Shown: in pieces, positions 30,723 through 40,211 of the stretch | How positions within the stretch are numbered: the first letter of the stretch is position 1 | Layout of the letters: each line of letters opens with the position of its first letter | Assembly (NCBI RefSeq): GCF_000374005.1 | Contig: NZ_KB893167.1 | Span: 186,265-250,264, forward strand | Source of the DNA: Kiloniella laminariae DSM 19542 | GTDB taxonomy: Bacteria; Pseudomonadota; Alphaproteobacteria; Kiloniellales; Kiloniellaceae | Length of the DNA stretch: 64,000 bases | Reading direction: 5' to 3' | Position numbers and translations under genes: made by a program | Notes under the pieces: generated by a model | The model's input: the letters and a program-made list of their open reading frames with translations, nothing else | The model's database searches: none | Told to the model about the DNA's origin: nothing

Positions 30723-31994
30723 TTAGCCTTTAACCTGTAACAGGCCAGACCATTGTGTTGTATAGCCTTGTGATCTTAAATTCTGGTTCATTTTCCAGCA
30801 GTCATAATGGTCTCGGGTGCCATAGTGTATGGCGGCATTCCCAAAATCCCTGTCGATAAGGTCGAGAGCGCAGGACAGCTTTTCTGATTTTTGATCCTGG
30901 GGGGAGAATAGACTGTTTTGTACTGATTTTTCATTTTCGAGATCAAGAAGAAAAAGTCCTGCTTTTTTATAAGAGTAACCCTCTCTGTATATCTCCCTGA
31001 TACCTGCCAGCGCTGCTTTGGTAATCTCACCTGTGCTTCTGTTGGCAGTTGGCAAGCCCATAACGATATTCGGGCGATACTGTGGAGCATCCGGTTTATG
31101 CCGGTTTGTGCGCAGAAAAACCGAGACGGTTCGGCAAAGCATCTTCCCCCGAAGGAGTTTCTGGCTGGCAAGCTTACAGAACACACTTACGGCCTCGTCA
31201 AGTTCTTCACGCTTTGTGACGAGAGAACCAAAAGACCGGGAAACCAGGACACTTTTTCGATCCTCAGGGTAATCATCCAGCTGTATACAAGCTATACCCC
31301 GAAGCTCCTGATGAATACGCAGACCTGTCACCCCCATCGCTTTTCGAACCAGAGCAGGAGGGAGATTGTAAAAATCCTGTGCCGTTTGGACAGCAAATTC
31401 TTCCAACTTCTGAGCAGAGCGAGAGCCAATTCCCCATAGATATCGTACATCGGTTTTCTCCAGAGCAGATTGTTTTCTATCAGGAGGTCTCAGATTCAGG
31501 GTCCCCCCCGTTTCGGGAGTCTTCTTTGCCAGCTGGTTGGCCAGTTTGGCGAGAGTTTTGCTCTCCCCGATACCAATGGAGACAGGCATGCCTGTCGAGG
31601 TGAGAATCTTGACCCGCAGGTCACGGGCAAAGGTTTCAAGATCGCTTTCCGGCAAGTCAGGTAAAGAGATAAACCATTCATCTATGGAGTAGGGTTCCAC
31701 CTGTGGGCAGACTTCTTCGAGCAGATCCTGTACACGTTCGGAGATGTTTCCGTATAGGGGATAGTTGGACGAAAAGACCCGAACCCCGGATGTCTCTATC
31801 ATCGGTTTGATTTTGAAGTAGGGAGCGCCCATGGGAATCCCCAGGGCCTTGGCTTCATCAGAGCGGGAAATGAGGCAGCCGTCGTTGTTGCTGAGAACAA
31901 CAATCGGTTTATCTGCGAGCCAGGGTTTGAAAAGACGTTCGCAGGAGGCGTAAAAATTATTGCAGTCAACCAAAGCAAAAATTGGTTTGTTCAT
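30723..31994 (-). CDS. umuC: Y-family DNA polymerase V subunit UmuC
   Basis: At 423 residues it matches UmuC in length. The catalytic start is ALVDCNNFYASCERLF, the second acidic motif is YSIDEWF, and GIGESKTLAKLANQLAKK marks the fingers/palm region. The end has the UmuC-specific DUF4113-like tail. UmuC performs translesion synthesis with UmuD'2. The ATG at 31994 overlaps the umuD stop (ATGA) and is preferred to an upstream in-frame start at 32042. Confidence 0.95.
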   Translation of the reverse strand: MNKPIFALVDCNNFYASCERLFKPWLADKPIVVLSNNDGCLISRSDEAKALGIPMGAPYFKIKPMIETSGVRVFSSNYPLYGNISERVQDLLEEVCPQVEPYSIDEWFISLPDLPESDLETFARDLRVKILTSTGMPVSIGIGESKTLAKLANQLAKKTPETGGTLNLRPPDRKQSALEKTDVRYLWGIGSRSAQKLEEFAVQTAQDFYNLPPALVRKAMGVTGLRIHQELRGIACIQLDDYPEDRKSVLVSRSFGSLVTKREELDEAVSVFCKLASQKLLRGKMLCRTVSVFLRTNRHKPDAPQYRPNIVMGLPTANRSTGEITKAALAGIREIYREGYSYKKAGLFLLDLENEKSVQNSLFSPQDQKSEKLSCALDLIDRDFGNAAIHYGTRDHYDCWKMNQNLRSQGYTTQWSGLLQVKG

Positions 31995-32404
31995 GGAACC
32001 AGGCGCCGGATTACGCCAACAGCTGTTCCCCAGATCTGGCAATCTGTGCGGTGGGTTAACTGGATCGGTTCATAGTCCTTGTGCGCAGGGACAAGTGCCC
32101 AGCGGTTATTTTCTTCCATCAGGTATTTGACAGTGAAATCCCCATCGATCACAGCAAGAACAATCTGTTTGTGTGCTGGTTTGATGCTGCGGTCTACGAC
32201 CAGTATATCCCCGTCATAAATACCTGCCTCTGTCATGGAATGCCCGCTTACTCTGACAAAAAAGCTGGCTGCTGGGCGCTCGATCAAATAGTCATTTAAA
32301 TCCAGTGCACATTCCATATGGTCTGCTGCCGGCGAGGGGAAACCTGCCGATACAGATGTAAAGAACGGAAGTGTTTTTTTTGAATCAGAAATGATTGAGA
32401 ACAT
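31991..32404 (-). CDS. umuD: UmuD, LexA-like self-cleaving polymerase V subunit
   Basis: A 137-residue S24 peptidase-fold protein. The expected self-cleavage bond is Ala-Gly in SAGFPSPAADH near residue 20; the catalytic Ser is in SGHSMTEAGI and the Lys in DFTVKYL. RecA-stimulated cleavage gives UmuD', the active partner of UmuC. The ATG at 32404 gives the standard length; an in-frame TTG at 32419 is possible. The ribosome-binding site is weak. Confidence 0.94.
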   Translation of the reverse strand: MFSIISDSKKTLPFFTSVSAGFPSPAADHMECALDLNDYLIERPAASFFVRVSGHSMTEAGIYDGDILVVDRSIKPAHKQIVLAVIDGDFTVKYLMEENNRWALVPAHKDYEPIQLTHRTDCQIWGTAVGVIRRLVP

Positions 32405-32409
32405 AAAGT

Positions 32410-32433
32410 GAACATACAAAATATTTTATATTC
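32410..32433. promoter_or_regulatory. AT-rich imperfect inverted repeat upstream of umuD
   Basis: The 24 bases pair end to end at 9 of 12 positions, with GAAC at one end and ATTC at the other, and lie 6 bases from the umuD start. It could be the SOS operator of this operon, but it fits neither the GTTC-N7-GTTC repeat usual in alphaproteobacteria nor the enterobacterial CTGT-N8-ACAG. Confidence 0.3.
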
Positions 32434-32592
32434 GATCAAACTGTATATTTTCCTAATCCTCTCTGTTGATGAGAGCGTGTTTTAATGATTTTGCAAGAGA
32501 AGCATGTTCTTATGGACCTGGAAATATCTCGTGTTTATTTCCATTTTTTGGAGAAGGCAGTAAAATTCCCCTGAAAGAAAAAGGAAAAACAC

Positions 32593-33618
32593 ATGACGGA
32601 CCTGAGCAGTTTCATTAATGCCCTCCCGAAAGCAGAGCTTCATCTCCACCTTGAGGGATCCCTTGAGCCGGAAATGATGATGGATCTGGCAAAGAGGAAC
32701 GACATAGATCTTCCCTATAAAAATGTTGAAGAGATTCGTCAGGCCTATGCCTTTACCAATCTCCAGGATTTTCTGGATATTTATTACAAAGGTATGAGTG
32801 TCCTTCAGACCGAAGAGGACTTTTATGACCTGACCCTGGCCTATCTTGAGAAGGTTTCCCGGGAAGGGGTGGTTCATGCGGAAGTGTTTTATGACCCACA
32901 GGGGCATACAGGCCGGGGGATACCTTTTTCCGTGGTTACAAATGGCATTTTACGCGCGCTTGATGATGGCCGTGAAAATTATGGGGTCAGCTCAGAGCTG
33001 ATCATGTCTTTTCTGCGTCACCTGAGCGAAGAGGAGGCTTTCGCGACCTTGCGCGAGGCAGAGCCCTGGTTTGATGGACGTATTATTGGTGTCGGGCTGG
33101 ATTCTAGTGAACTGGGACATCCGCCCTCAAAGTTTCAGCGCGTTTTCGCTGCGGCGCGGGAAATGGATCTTTTATTGGTTGCTCACGCCGGGGAAGAGGG
33201 GCCGTCGGCTTATGTTCGCGAGGCTGTCGAGCTCCTGAAAATTGACCGCCTAGATCACGGGAACAGAACTCTCGAGGATATCGAACTGACAGAAACGCTC
33301 GCTCGATCAGGGATAACCTTTACCGTCTGTCCGCTTTCCAACCTGAAGCTTTGCGGTGTCCCGGACATGAAAGAGCATCCCCTGCGCAGGATGATGGATG
33401 CAGGTTTGAAGGTGACGGTTAACTCTGACGACCCGGCTTATTTTGGGGGCTATATGACGGCAAATTTTTTATCTGTGGCCCAGGCTCTTGATCTTTCAAA
33501 ACAGGATATCGCTCAGTTGTGCCGTAATTCAATTGTCGGCTCTTTTTTGACTGAGGGGGAAAAAGCAGTGCATATTGCTACTATAGATCAGGTTCTGCTT
33601 CAGCCTTGGGATTGTTAG
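32593..33618 (+). CDS. adenine deaminase of the adenosine deaminase family
   Basis: A metal-dependent TIM-barrel deaminase of 341 residues: HLHLEGS near 16-22, HAGEEGP near 197-203, DRLDHGNR and NSDDPAYFGGYM near 277-288. The stretches YDPQGHTGRGIPF and LDSSELGHPPSKFQ are characteristic of the adenine-specific branch rather than classical adenosine deaminase. It would convert adenine to hypoxanthine and ammonia for purine salvage. Its 5' region is shared with divergent umuD. The adenine preference is inferred from the motifs. Confidence 0.85.
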   Translation: MTDLSSFINALPKAELHLHLEGSLEPEMMMDLAKRNDIDLPYKNVEEIRQAYAFTNLQDFLDIYYKGMSVLQTEEDFYDLTLAYLEKVSREGVVHAEVFYDPQGHTGRGIPFSVVTNGILRALDDGRENYGVSSELIMSFLRHLSEEEAFATLREAEPWFDGRIIGVGLDSSELGHPPSKFQRVFAAAREMDLLLVAHAGEEGPSAYVREAVELLKIDRLDHGNRTLEDIELTETLARSGITFTVCPLSNLKLCGVPDMKEHPLRRMMDAGLKVTVNSDDPAYFGGYMTANFLSVAQALDLSKQDIAQLCRNSIVGSFLTEGEKAVHIATIDQVLLQPWDC

Positions 33619-33710
33619 TTGGGTTATTGAAAAGCAAATAAGAGATTAAATTAAAACAACAGGATATCGTCATATTTTGACACAACAACGCAATTTCCGT
33701 AGAAGAGCAG

Positions 33711-34535
33711 ATGTTCATAAAACTTGATCAAATTCCTTCTTTTCTTAAAGATGTCGCCGAAACTGAAATCATGCCCCGCTTTCGCAATTTGGCGCAGGGG
33801 GAGGTGTTGCAGAAAAAAGGTGGTGAAACAGTTACCATTGCTGATCTGGAAGCGGAAAAACATCTGTCTCGTCTGCTGTTGAACCTTTTCCCTGGTAGCT
33901 ATGTGATTGGTGAGGAAAAGGCGGCAGAACAACCTGGCCTTCTAAACAATTTACCGGATGAAAAGCTTGTTTGGGTAATTGACCCGATTGATGGCACCAA
34001 TAACTTTGCCAGAGGCAGCGAAACCTTTCGAACCATGCTGGCTCTGTTATACCAGGGGGAAACGATTGCCGCCTGGATTTACGATCCAGTAAGGAACGTT
34101 CTGCTGGAGGCGCAAAAAGGAGAGGGAGCTCGACTTGACGGGCAAGCTCTTGTCTTGAGTATACCTTTTCCTCTGCAATCGTCTGATTGCATCGGCACAT
34201 TACATGGGTCTGAAAATAGTGACCCTGTTCTGGCCAAAACAGTCGAGAGAAATCGGAATCAACTGAATGTTGTCAGGACGTTGCGCTGTGCCGGTGCTGA
34301 TTATGAACGCTTGTCCTGTAGCGAGACCCACTTCGCCCTGTTTACCCGCTTGATGCCCTGGGATCACCTGCCGGGCATATTGATCCATCAGGAAGCCGGA
34401 GGCTATAGCGCCTGTCTCGATGGAGAAGCATACCGAGCAGATTCTTATGCCAAGGAAGGTCTGTTACTGGCACCAAACAGGCAGATCTGGACCGAAATCC
34501 GGGACGTTTTGGTGCCTGCCGTTCCCGGGAAATGA
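33711..34535 (+). CDS. inositol monophosphatase-family phosphatase
   Basis: A 274-residue Mg-dependent phosphatase of the FIG superfamily. The motifs are IGEEKA (about 65-70), DPIDGTNNFARG (about 86-97) and the later WDHLPG (about 216-221). Members hydrolyse inositol phosphates, 3'-phosphoadenosine 5'-phosphate, histidinol phosphate or sugar phosphates; this sequence does not let me choose. It stands in a gene run with no obvious pathway. Confidence 0.85.
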   Translation: MFIKLDQIPSFLKDVAETEIMPRFRNLAQGEVLQKKGGETVTIADLEAEKHLSRLLLNLFPGSYVIGEEKAAEQPGLLNNLPDEKLVWVIDPIDGTNNFARGSETFRTMLALLYQGETIAAWIYDPVRNVLLEAQKGEGARLDGQALVLSIPFPLQSSDCIGTLHGSENSDPVLAKTVERNRNQLNVVRTLRCAGADYERLSCSETHFALFTRLMPWDHLPGILIHQEAGGYSACLDGEAYRADSYAKEGLLLAPNRQIWTEIRDVLVPAVPGK

Positions 34536-34655
34536 AATCTTTGGCCTTATGGCTTCCGGTGGCTAAATAAATCATGAATACTTCGTCCTGTGGCGAAGCA
34601 TATTTCAGAGAAGGTCTGCTATAAAATTGTCTCTATAACCTAAGGAGATAATTTT

Positions 34656-34985
34656 ATGATTACGTGTTTTATTCGCTATGAAATCGACCCTTATAAAAAG
34701 GATCAGTTTGATATCTATGCCAGAAACTGGGGGCAGGCTATTCCACAGTGCGGCGCCGACCTTATCGGTTATTACTCCCCTCATGAAGGTTCCGCAACCA
34801 CAGCTTATGGGGTTTATAACATAAAGGACCTTGCCGAGTATGAAGCCTATCGTGCCCGGTTGATGGCCCATCCTCTTGGGAAAGAGAATTACGAGTTTGC
34901 CAAAGGTGAACGGTTTATTCTCAAGGAAGATCGCCTGTTTTTAAAGCTGGCATCGGCACCTCATACCCCGTTGAGGACAAAATGA
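34656..34985 (+). CDS. NIPSNAP-family protein
   Basis: A 109-residue protein with the NIPSNAP ferredoxin-like fold: ITCFIRYEIDPYKKDQF at the start, GYYSPHEGS in the middle and EYEAYRARLMAHP towards the end. The family has no generally established enzymatic role. AAGGAGATA precedes the ATG. It overlaps the following monooxygenase-fold gene by ATGA, so the two are likely made together. Confidence 0.82.
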   Translation: MITCFIRYEIDPYKKDQFDIYARNWGQAIPQCGADLIGYYSPHEGSATTAYGVYNIKDLAEYEAYRARLMAHPLGKENYEFAKGERFILKEDRLFLKLASAPHTPLRTK

Positions 34986-35326
34986 TTGCGGTTATTTTTG
35001 AAGTCTGGCCCGCAGCGGGGCAGCAGGAGGACTATCTTGGCCTGGCAGCGGCGTTGAAGGCAGATCTTGATGGAATGGACGGATTTATTTCCATTGAACG
35101 CTTTCAGAGCCTGACGACAGAAGGGAAGCTCCTTTCCCTGTCATTCTGGCGGGATGAACAGGCTGTCACCAACTGGCGTAATCACGGGAAGCATCGCGGT
35201 ACACAGGGAAAAGGTCGTGCCGGGGTTTTTTCTGATTATCGCTTGCGGGTTGCCGAGGTGAAGCGGGATTACGGGATGTTTGAGAGAGAAGAGGCCCCCA
35301 AGGATTCCCGAAAAGTTTTTCCATGA
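34982..35326 (+). CDS. antibiotic biosynthesis monooxygenase (ABM)-domain protein
   Basis: A 114-residue ferredoxin-like protein with the ABM pattern: IAVIFEVWPAAGQQEDYL, then ERFQSLTTEGKLLSLSFWRDEQAVTNWRN in which only short parts are needed for recognition (SFWRDEQAV). ABM proteins include small heme- or quinone-active oxygenases and many of unknown role. It is translationally coupled to the NIPSNAP gene and followed by a terminator. Confidence 0.82.
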   Translation: MIAVIFEVWPAAGQQEDYLGLAAALKADLDGMDGFISIERFQSLTTEGKLLSLSFWRDEQAVTNWRNHGKHRGTQGKGRAGVFSDYRLRVAEVKRDYGMFEREEAPKDSRKVFP

Positions 35327-35375
35327 CTGGAAAAGCAAGCTGCTTCTGATCATTTCTCTTTTTATAAAAGAGTAT

Positions 35376-35410
35376 AAAAAACCGGAAAGGATTTTTCTTT
35401 TCCGGTTTTT
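35376..35410 (+). terminator. intrinsic terminator after the NIPSNAP/ABM pair
   Basis: Perfect 12-base arms (35376-35387 and 35399-35410) form an A/T-flanked GC stem ending in a T run, with A residues on the other side, so it may work in both directions. Confidence 0.85.
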
Positions 35411-35521
35411 ATTTTCAGATTCGTCTTTTCAGACTTTTCTTTGACAGGTCAAAGGATTACTGAAACTGTTGTCGTTGTCTCATCTTGCTTCTTGCCATTT
35501 TCAAACAGACTTGTGGATATT

Positions 35522-36403
35522 ATGATCGCTGAAATTCTTGGAATTATTGCACCAGTACTCATTTGTATCGCGATTGGTTTCATCTGGGCAAAAGCCGGAC
35601 GGAAATTTGATACGCCGATGGTCACTTTTCTGGTGACCTATTTCAGTACGCCAGCCCTTGTTTTCTATACACTTTCAACTGTCGATCTCTCTCTTGATGC
35701 TCTGTTTGCCATGGGGGGGGCCGCTGTTGCTGCCAATATCCTTTTCGCGGTACTTGGTGCAGCCTGTTTATCTATCGCAGGATTATCGCAAAGAACATTT
35801 CTCCAGTCACTGACCTGGCCGAATGTCGGCAATATTGGCCTGCCGCTTTGTCTGCTGGCTTTTGGCGAGGAAGGCCTGGCTCTGGCGATCGGTTTTTTCG
35901 CGGTTTATGTGGTGATCCAGCTTACAATCGGCGTTGCTTTTGTTTCCGGACAATTCACGGCAAAATCTCTGATCTCCATGCCGATTATTCCGGCAACGGT
36001 TATTGCCATGGTGATACTTGTCTGGGGGATATCGGTTCCGCAATGGATTTTAAGTACTACCAAACTTATCGGCGACCTAACCATTCCCCTGATGTTGATT
36101 ACCCTGGGGGTCTCTCTGGCCAGTCTCAAGGTTGTCAACGTCACGCGTAGTATCTGGCTGGCTCTTTTTAGACTGGGTATTGGTTTCGCTGTTGGTCTCG
36201 CGGTCTCCTGGGGACTGGATCTTGAAGGCGTTGCAAGAGGCGTGGTTATCTTGCAGTGTGCTTTGCCCGTTGCCGTATTCTGTTATCTTTTTGCTCAACT
36301 CTATAATCGGCAGCCTGAAGAAGTTGCCAGCCTCGTGGTTATATCCACAACCCTGTCTATCGCAAGCTTGCCTGTTTTGATGTGGTATGTCCTCCAGGCC
36401 TAG
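35522..36403 (+). CDS. AEC-family (auxin efflux carrier-type) transporter
   Basis: A 293-residue membrane protein with about ten hydrophobic segments in two repeats. The family pattern is seen in FLVTYFSTPALVFYTL near the N-terminus, NVGNIGLPL near 102-110 and the C-terminal ALPVAVFCYLFA. Bacterial AEC proteins export organic acids or similar anions. The ATG at 35522 is chosen because the preceding 27 in-frame residues are not family-like. The substrate is unknown. Confidence 0.82.
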   Translation: MIAEILGIIAPVLICIAIGFIWAKAGRKFDTPMVTFLVTYFSTPALVFYTLSTVDLSLDALFAMGGAAVAANILFAVLGAACLSIAGLSQRTFLQSLTWPNVGNIGLPLCLLAFGEEGLALAIGFFAVYVVIQLTIGVAFVSGQFTAKSLISMPIIPATVIAMVILVWGISVPQWILSTTKLIGDLTIPLMLITLGVSLASLKVVNVTRSIWLALFRLGIGFAVGLAVSWGLDLEGVARGVVILQCALPVAVFCYLFAQLYNRQPEEVASLVVISTTLSIASLPVLMWYVLQA

Positions 36404-36474
36404 GAAAAAGACCTAAAGGGTAATAACTGGACGAGGTTTATAAATTCCCCATTCGTGTGCAGGTTATTTAAATA

Positions 36475-37005
36475 GTGTTTAAGACCAAAGACATTCTGGA
36501 TTGTTCCGAGACCGGGGCTGTTACCCGTCACTGGCTTTCCTTAAGCAAGATAGGTTCGGTTCCCAGTTTGGAGGACATGGATCCCGTCCGTTTCCCCAAG
36601 GCACTTCCTCATATATCTCTTTTTAAATACGATCCGGATGGCGATGATTATTACTGTCGTCTTGCCGGGGAGGATGTTTCAGATGCCCATGCCGAGAGAA
36701 TGAAGGGCAAGTATCTTTCAGTGCTTTATCCGGATGAGCAGTTCAGAACAATCAGAACACACTGGAATTCTGTGCGCTCAAGGAAAGAAGCCCTGATCGT
36801 TTCTTGTGAACTTCACCACTCGGTTAAAATCATTCCCTCCCTGCATGTAATTCTGCCTCTGAAAGAAGCTGACAGGAGCGAGTTTATCATGAGCATTTCT
36901 GTCTATCGATATGATGTGGAATATTTTCATAAAGATGATGTCAGCAGAACCTATAGCTATAGCTATATTACGGATGAAATCAGACAGTTCCTTTTGAGCA
37001 GATAA
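36475..37005 (+). CDS. PAS_5-like domain protein
   Basis: A 176-residue protein that appears to be a single PAS-type domain of the kind found in alphaproteobacterial stand-alone PAS proteins: HISLFKYDPDGDDYYCRLAG and GKYLSVLYPDEQF are typical, each partial motif being enough. The start is GTG. No output domain follows; the last 25 residues (SRTYSYSYITDEIRQF) are Tyr-rich. The stop lies 2 bases from the convergent mazG stop. The function is unknown. Confidence 0.65.
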   Translation: MFKTKDILDCSETGAVTRHWLSLSKIGSVPSLEDMDPVRFPKALPHISLFKYDPDGDDYYCRLAGEDVSDAHAERMKGKYLSVLYPDEQFRTIRTHWNSVRSRKEALIVSCELHHSVKIIPSLHVILPLKEADRSEFIMSISVYRYDVEYFHKDDVSRTYSYSYITDEIRQFLLSR

Positions 37006-37007
37006 TT

Positions 37008-37820
37008 TTATTTCTGCTTTTGCTCCGACCAGATTTTTTCCATTTCTTCCAGGGACGTCTGCTCGATTTTTGAGCCTCTGTTTCTGAGAGCTTCCTCTAC
37101 GGCCCGAAAACGCTGTTCGAACTTGGCATTGGTCCGTCGCAATGCTTTTTCCGGATCAAGATCGAGATGCCGGGCCAGATTAACAACGGAAAAAAGGACA
37201 TCTCCCAGCTCATCTTCTGCGCGATCTTTCGATCCCTTGTTTTCCAACTCGTATTTCAGCTCTTCAATTTCTTCATGGATCTTGGCGATGACAGGGGTCA
37301 GGTCCGGCCAATCGAACCCGACTTTTGCGGCTCTTCTTTGCAATTTTACGGCCCGGGTCGCAGCGGGAAGGCCAATGGTTATGCCATCGAGGACGGACTC
37401 TTCCGGTGTGCCTTTTTTTGCCTCACGTTCTCTGGCCTTGATTTCTTCCCAGGCAACAATCTGTTCGTCAGCCGTTCTGTGAGAGGCCGATCCGTATACA
37501 TGAGGGTGCCTTCCGATCATTTTTTCGGTAATGGCCTGGGCTATGGTGTCAAAATCAAACAGGTCTAACTCTTCGGCTATTTGGGCATGATAAATCACCT
37601 GAAGTAAAAGATCGCCGAGCTCATCTTTTAGATGAACATGATCTTTCCTTTCGATGGCGTCCGCTACTTCGTAAGCCTCTTCTATGGTATAGGGCGCAAT
37701 CGTCTCAAAGGTCTGTTCTATATCCCAGGGACACCCGCCATCAGGAGATCTGAGATCCCGCATCAAATCAATGAGGCGATCAATGCCTCTTCTGGCCGGA
37801 TCCGGAATAGCTTTGCTCAT
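37008..37820 (-). CDS. mazG: nucleoside triphosphate pyrophosphohydrolase MazG
   Basis: A 270-residue protein with two MazG domains: the first has CPWDIEQTFETI, EEAYEVADAIE and KDELGDLLLQVIYHA (about 15-85); the second has EEIEELKYELEN and EDELGDVLFSVVNLAR (about 185-225). It hydrolyses NTPs, including mutagenic forms, to NMP and PPi. MazG commonly lies near hfq-hflX in alphaproteobacteria; here about 9 kb separate them. Confidence 0.94.
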   Translation of the reverse strand: MSKAIPDPARRGIDRLIDLMRDLRSPDGGCPWDIEQTFETIAPYTIEEAYEVADAIERKDHVHLKDELGDLLLQVIYHAQIAEELDLFDFDTIAQAITEKMIGRHPHVYGSASHRTADEQIVAWEEIKAREREAKKGTPEESVLDGITIGLPAATRAVKLQRRAAKVGFDWPDLTPVIAKIHEEIEELKYELENKGSKDRAEDELGDVLFSVVNLARHLDLDPEKALRRTNAKFEQRFRAVEEALRNRGSKIEQTSLEEMEKIWSEQKQK

Positions 37821-38059
37821 CTGTTGGTCCTGTCGGTCTCTTGTTTACCTGAATTCTTCATAAGATCTATCAGAAGCTTTTGATTGTTTAAAGAAACTCC
37901 GAAAGGAAAACAGTCGGACTTCTGTCTTATCCCGTTTGCGCACGTGGAAATTTACATCTTTTTAATACCAGTCCTTTAAATTCCATAGCGCACCTGAAAC
38001 GAGAGAACTCGGGTTCAAGAGATGAGTAATCAATCCAGTGCAGGCTCCTTTGCAGGAAA

Positions 38060-40147
38060 ATGGAACAGACAATGTTAAAAAAGCTTTCCCTCAGTGCCAA
38101 ACTTACACTTACGAGTGCAGTTATCGTTGTCATTTGTTTGACAATAAGCATTGTTCTGATGGCCCGTACAACGGAAAATACCGTGCGGGACCTGACACTT
38201 GACCAAGCGCGAGCTATCGGAAAGGCCGAGGCAACAGAAGTTCAGCGCCAACTCGATATTGGTATGACCGTCGCCCACTCCCTGACTCAGGCATTTGTGG
38301 GAATGCGGGCAAAAGGCGTCACCGACAGGGCCGCCTATGATGAAGTTCTGAAGCAGACTTTAATTGAAAACCCGGTTCTGGCTGGAGCCTGGGCGGGTTA
38401 TGAGCCCAATGCACTGGACGGTAAAGATAGCGAATATGTTACGGAAAAAAATCAGAGCGGTCGTTATCTGACCTATTACTACAACTTTGGAAAGGGAGTT
38501 CTTCCTTCCACTATCGGGGCTTATGAAGAAGATCCAAACACTCCCGAGACAGACTGGTATTATTTACCCGTGCGGACAAAAAAACCCGCCGTTGTGGACC
38601 CTATCGGTTATGATATCGAGGGCAATATTGTCACGCTAACGTCGTTTGTTTATCCCATTCTTGATGAGAATGACAAGGTACTCGGTGTTGTCGGTGTCGA
38701 CATGAACCTTAACGACATGGCGGCTTCCTTTAACAAGTTAACCCCTTTCGAAAGCGGTTCGGTTAACCTGGTATCCAACAATGGCCAGTGGGTGGCACAT
38801 AGTGACCCCGAGTTGTTGGGCAAACCTTTAAATCCGGAGAAAGAGCTGTTTACGACTGCTCTGCCGTTGATTGAGGAGGGTAAATCCCTGGAGGGGGAAG
38901 ACGAAGATCTTTATCGTCTGTTTATTCCTGTCAATGTCAGGGATACACATGCTCCCTGGTCTGTTCTGGTTAATGTGCCGATTGGTAAACTTACTGAAAA
39001 AGCTGTTGTCATGCAGCAATTTACTGTGATTGGTGGCGTAATATTACTGATTGTTCTTAATGTTGCTCTGCTGATTATCGTTCGGATCATGATCCGCAAT
39101 CCTCTGCAGAAGTCCATGTCTGTGATTGAGGCTTTGATGGCCGGAAATTACAAAGTTGAAGTGAGTGGGCAGGATCGGGGAGACGAAATCGGCGACATTA
39201 ACCGGGCACTCGAGCAATTCAAGGGAAATGCCGAGCAGGTACACCGTATGGAGGAAGAAAAACTTCTGGCGGAACAAAAAGCTTCTGAAGATCGGCATAC
39301 TGCGCGTATGAGCATGGCCAATGACTTTGAGGCATCGGTTGGAAAAATTATCTCTTCAGTATCATCTTCTGCAAACGGTATGCGAACAACGGCACAGAAT
39401 ATGGCTGGTGCGGCTAATCAATCGTCCAATCAGGCATCGGTTGTCACTGAAGCTGCAGAAGCGGCATCTGTAAATGTGCAGTCGGTGGCGGCTGCGACGG
39501 AAGAGCTTTCTGCATCTATTAACGAAATCAGTTCCCAGGTACAGAAGTCTGCAGATATTGCAAGTAATGCAGTCGAGGAAACGTCCCGAACCAACCAAAA
39601 AGTTGAGGGTTTGGCTGCTGCGGCTGACAGGATTGGTGAAGTCGTCAAGCTGATTAATGATATTGCAGAGCAGACCAATCTTCTGGCGCTGAACGCAACG
39701 ATTGAAGCCGCACGCGCAGGTGAGGCGGGTAAAGGCTTTGCCGTGGTGGCGTCTGAAGTGAAGTCACTGGCAAACCAGACGGCTAAAGCTACAGAGGAAA
39801 TTTCTGGACAGATTACCTCTATCCAGAATGAAACCCGTGAAACAGTTGATGCAATCCACAGTATCTCGACGACAATTGATTCCATCCATGAAGTCGCCAC
39901 GGCTATTGCCTCAGCCGTAGAAGAACAGGGAGCTGCAACCGCTGAAATTACCAAATCAGTACAGCAGGCAGCAAACGGGACTGATCAGGTGACATCAAAT
40001 ATTGTTCAGGTTCGGGAAGCTGCCAATACAACAGGATCTGTAGCAGAAGAGGTACAAAACTCTGCAGCAAGTCTGGCCCAGGAAGCCTTGCAACTGGAAG
40101 AGCAGGTTCATGAGTTCCTGAGGCGACTGAGAACTGCACAGTCATAA
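38060..40147 (+). CDS. methyl-accepting chemotaxis protein with dCACHE sensor
   Basis: A 695-residue receptor. A membrane helix (about 12-34) and a large periplasmic region (about 35-310) with dCACHE features ([31 protein letters not shown]) are followed by a second helix (about 320-343), HAMP (about 345-395) and a signalling domain whose hairpin tip includes [18 protein letters not shown]. The methylation helices are Glu/Gln/Ala-rich. It would signal to CheA/CheW, not encoded here. The ligand is unknown; dCACHE domains often bind amino or organic acids. Confidence 0.94.
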   Translation: MEQTMLKKLSLSAKLTLTSAVIVVICLTISIVLMARTTENTVRDLTLDQARAIGKAEATEVQRQLDIGMTVAHSLTQAFVGMRAKGVTDRAAYDEVLKQTLIENPVLAGAWAGYEPNALDGKDSEYVTEKNQSGRYLTYYYNFGKGVLPSTIGAYEEDPNTPETDWYYLPVRTKKPAVVDPIGYDIEGNIVTLTSFVYPILDENDKVLGVVGVDMNLNDMAASFNKLTPFESGSVNLVSNNGQWVAHSDPELLGKPLNPEKELFTTALPLIEEGKSLEGEDEDLYRLFIPVNVRDTHAPWSVLVNVPIGKLTEKAVVMQQFTVIGGVILLIVLNVALLIIVRIMIRNPLQKSMSVIEALMAGNYKVEVSGQDRGDEIGDINRALEQFKGNAEQVHRMEEEKLLAEQKASEDRHTARMSMANDFEASVGKIISSVSSSANGMRTTAQNMAGAANQSSNQASVVTEAAEAASVNVQSVAAATEELSASINEISSQVQKSADIASNAVEETSRTNQKVEGLAAAADRIGEVVKLINDIAEQTNLLALNATIEAARAGEAGKGFAVVASEVKSLANQTAKATEEISGQITSIQNETRETVDAIHSISTTIDSIHEVATAIASAVEEQGAATAEITKSVQQAANGTDQVTSNIVQVREAANTTGSVAEEVQNSAASLAQEALQLEEQVHEFLRRLRTAQS

Positions 40148-40173
40148 AAACTGTTCTGACTTAACAACCTTCA

Positions 40174-40211
40174 AATCCCCGAAGCAGCTGAATGCTTCGG
40201 GGATTTTTTTT
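40174..40211 (+). terminator. intrinsic terminator after the chemoreceptor gene
   Basis: Perfect 13-base arms (40174-40186 and 40193-40205) are followed by an unbroken T run, a textbook rho-independent terminator. Confidence 0.92.

Noticed and set aside
32405-32592. Canonical LexA operator in the umuD-adenine deaminase gap
   Set aside because: Neither GTTC-N7-GTTC nor CTGT-N8-ACAG occurs; a lone CTGTATAT half-site at 32441 is not enough.
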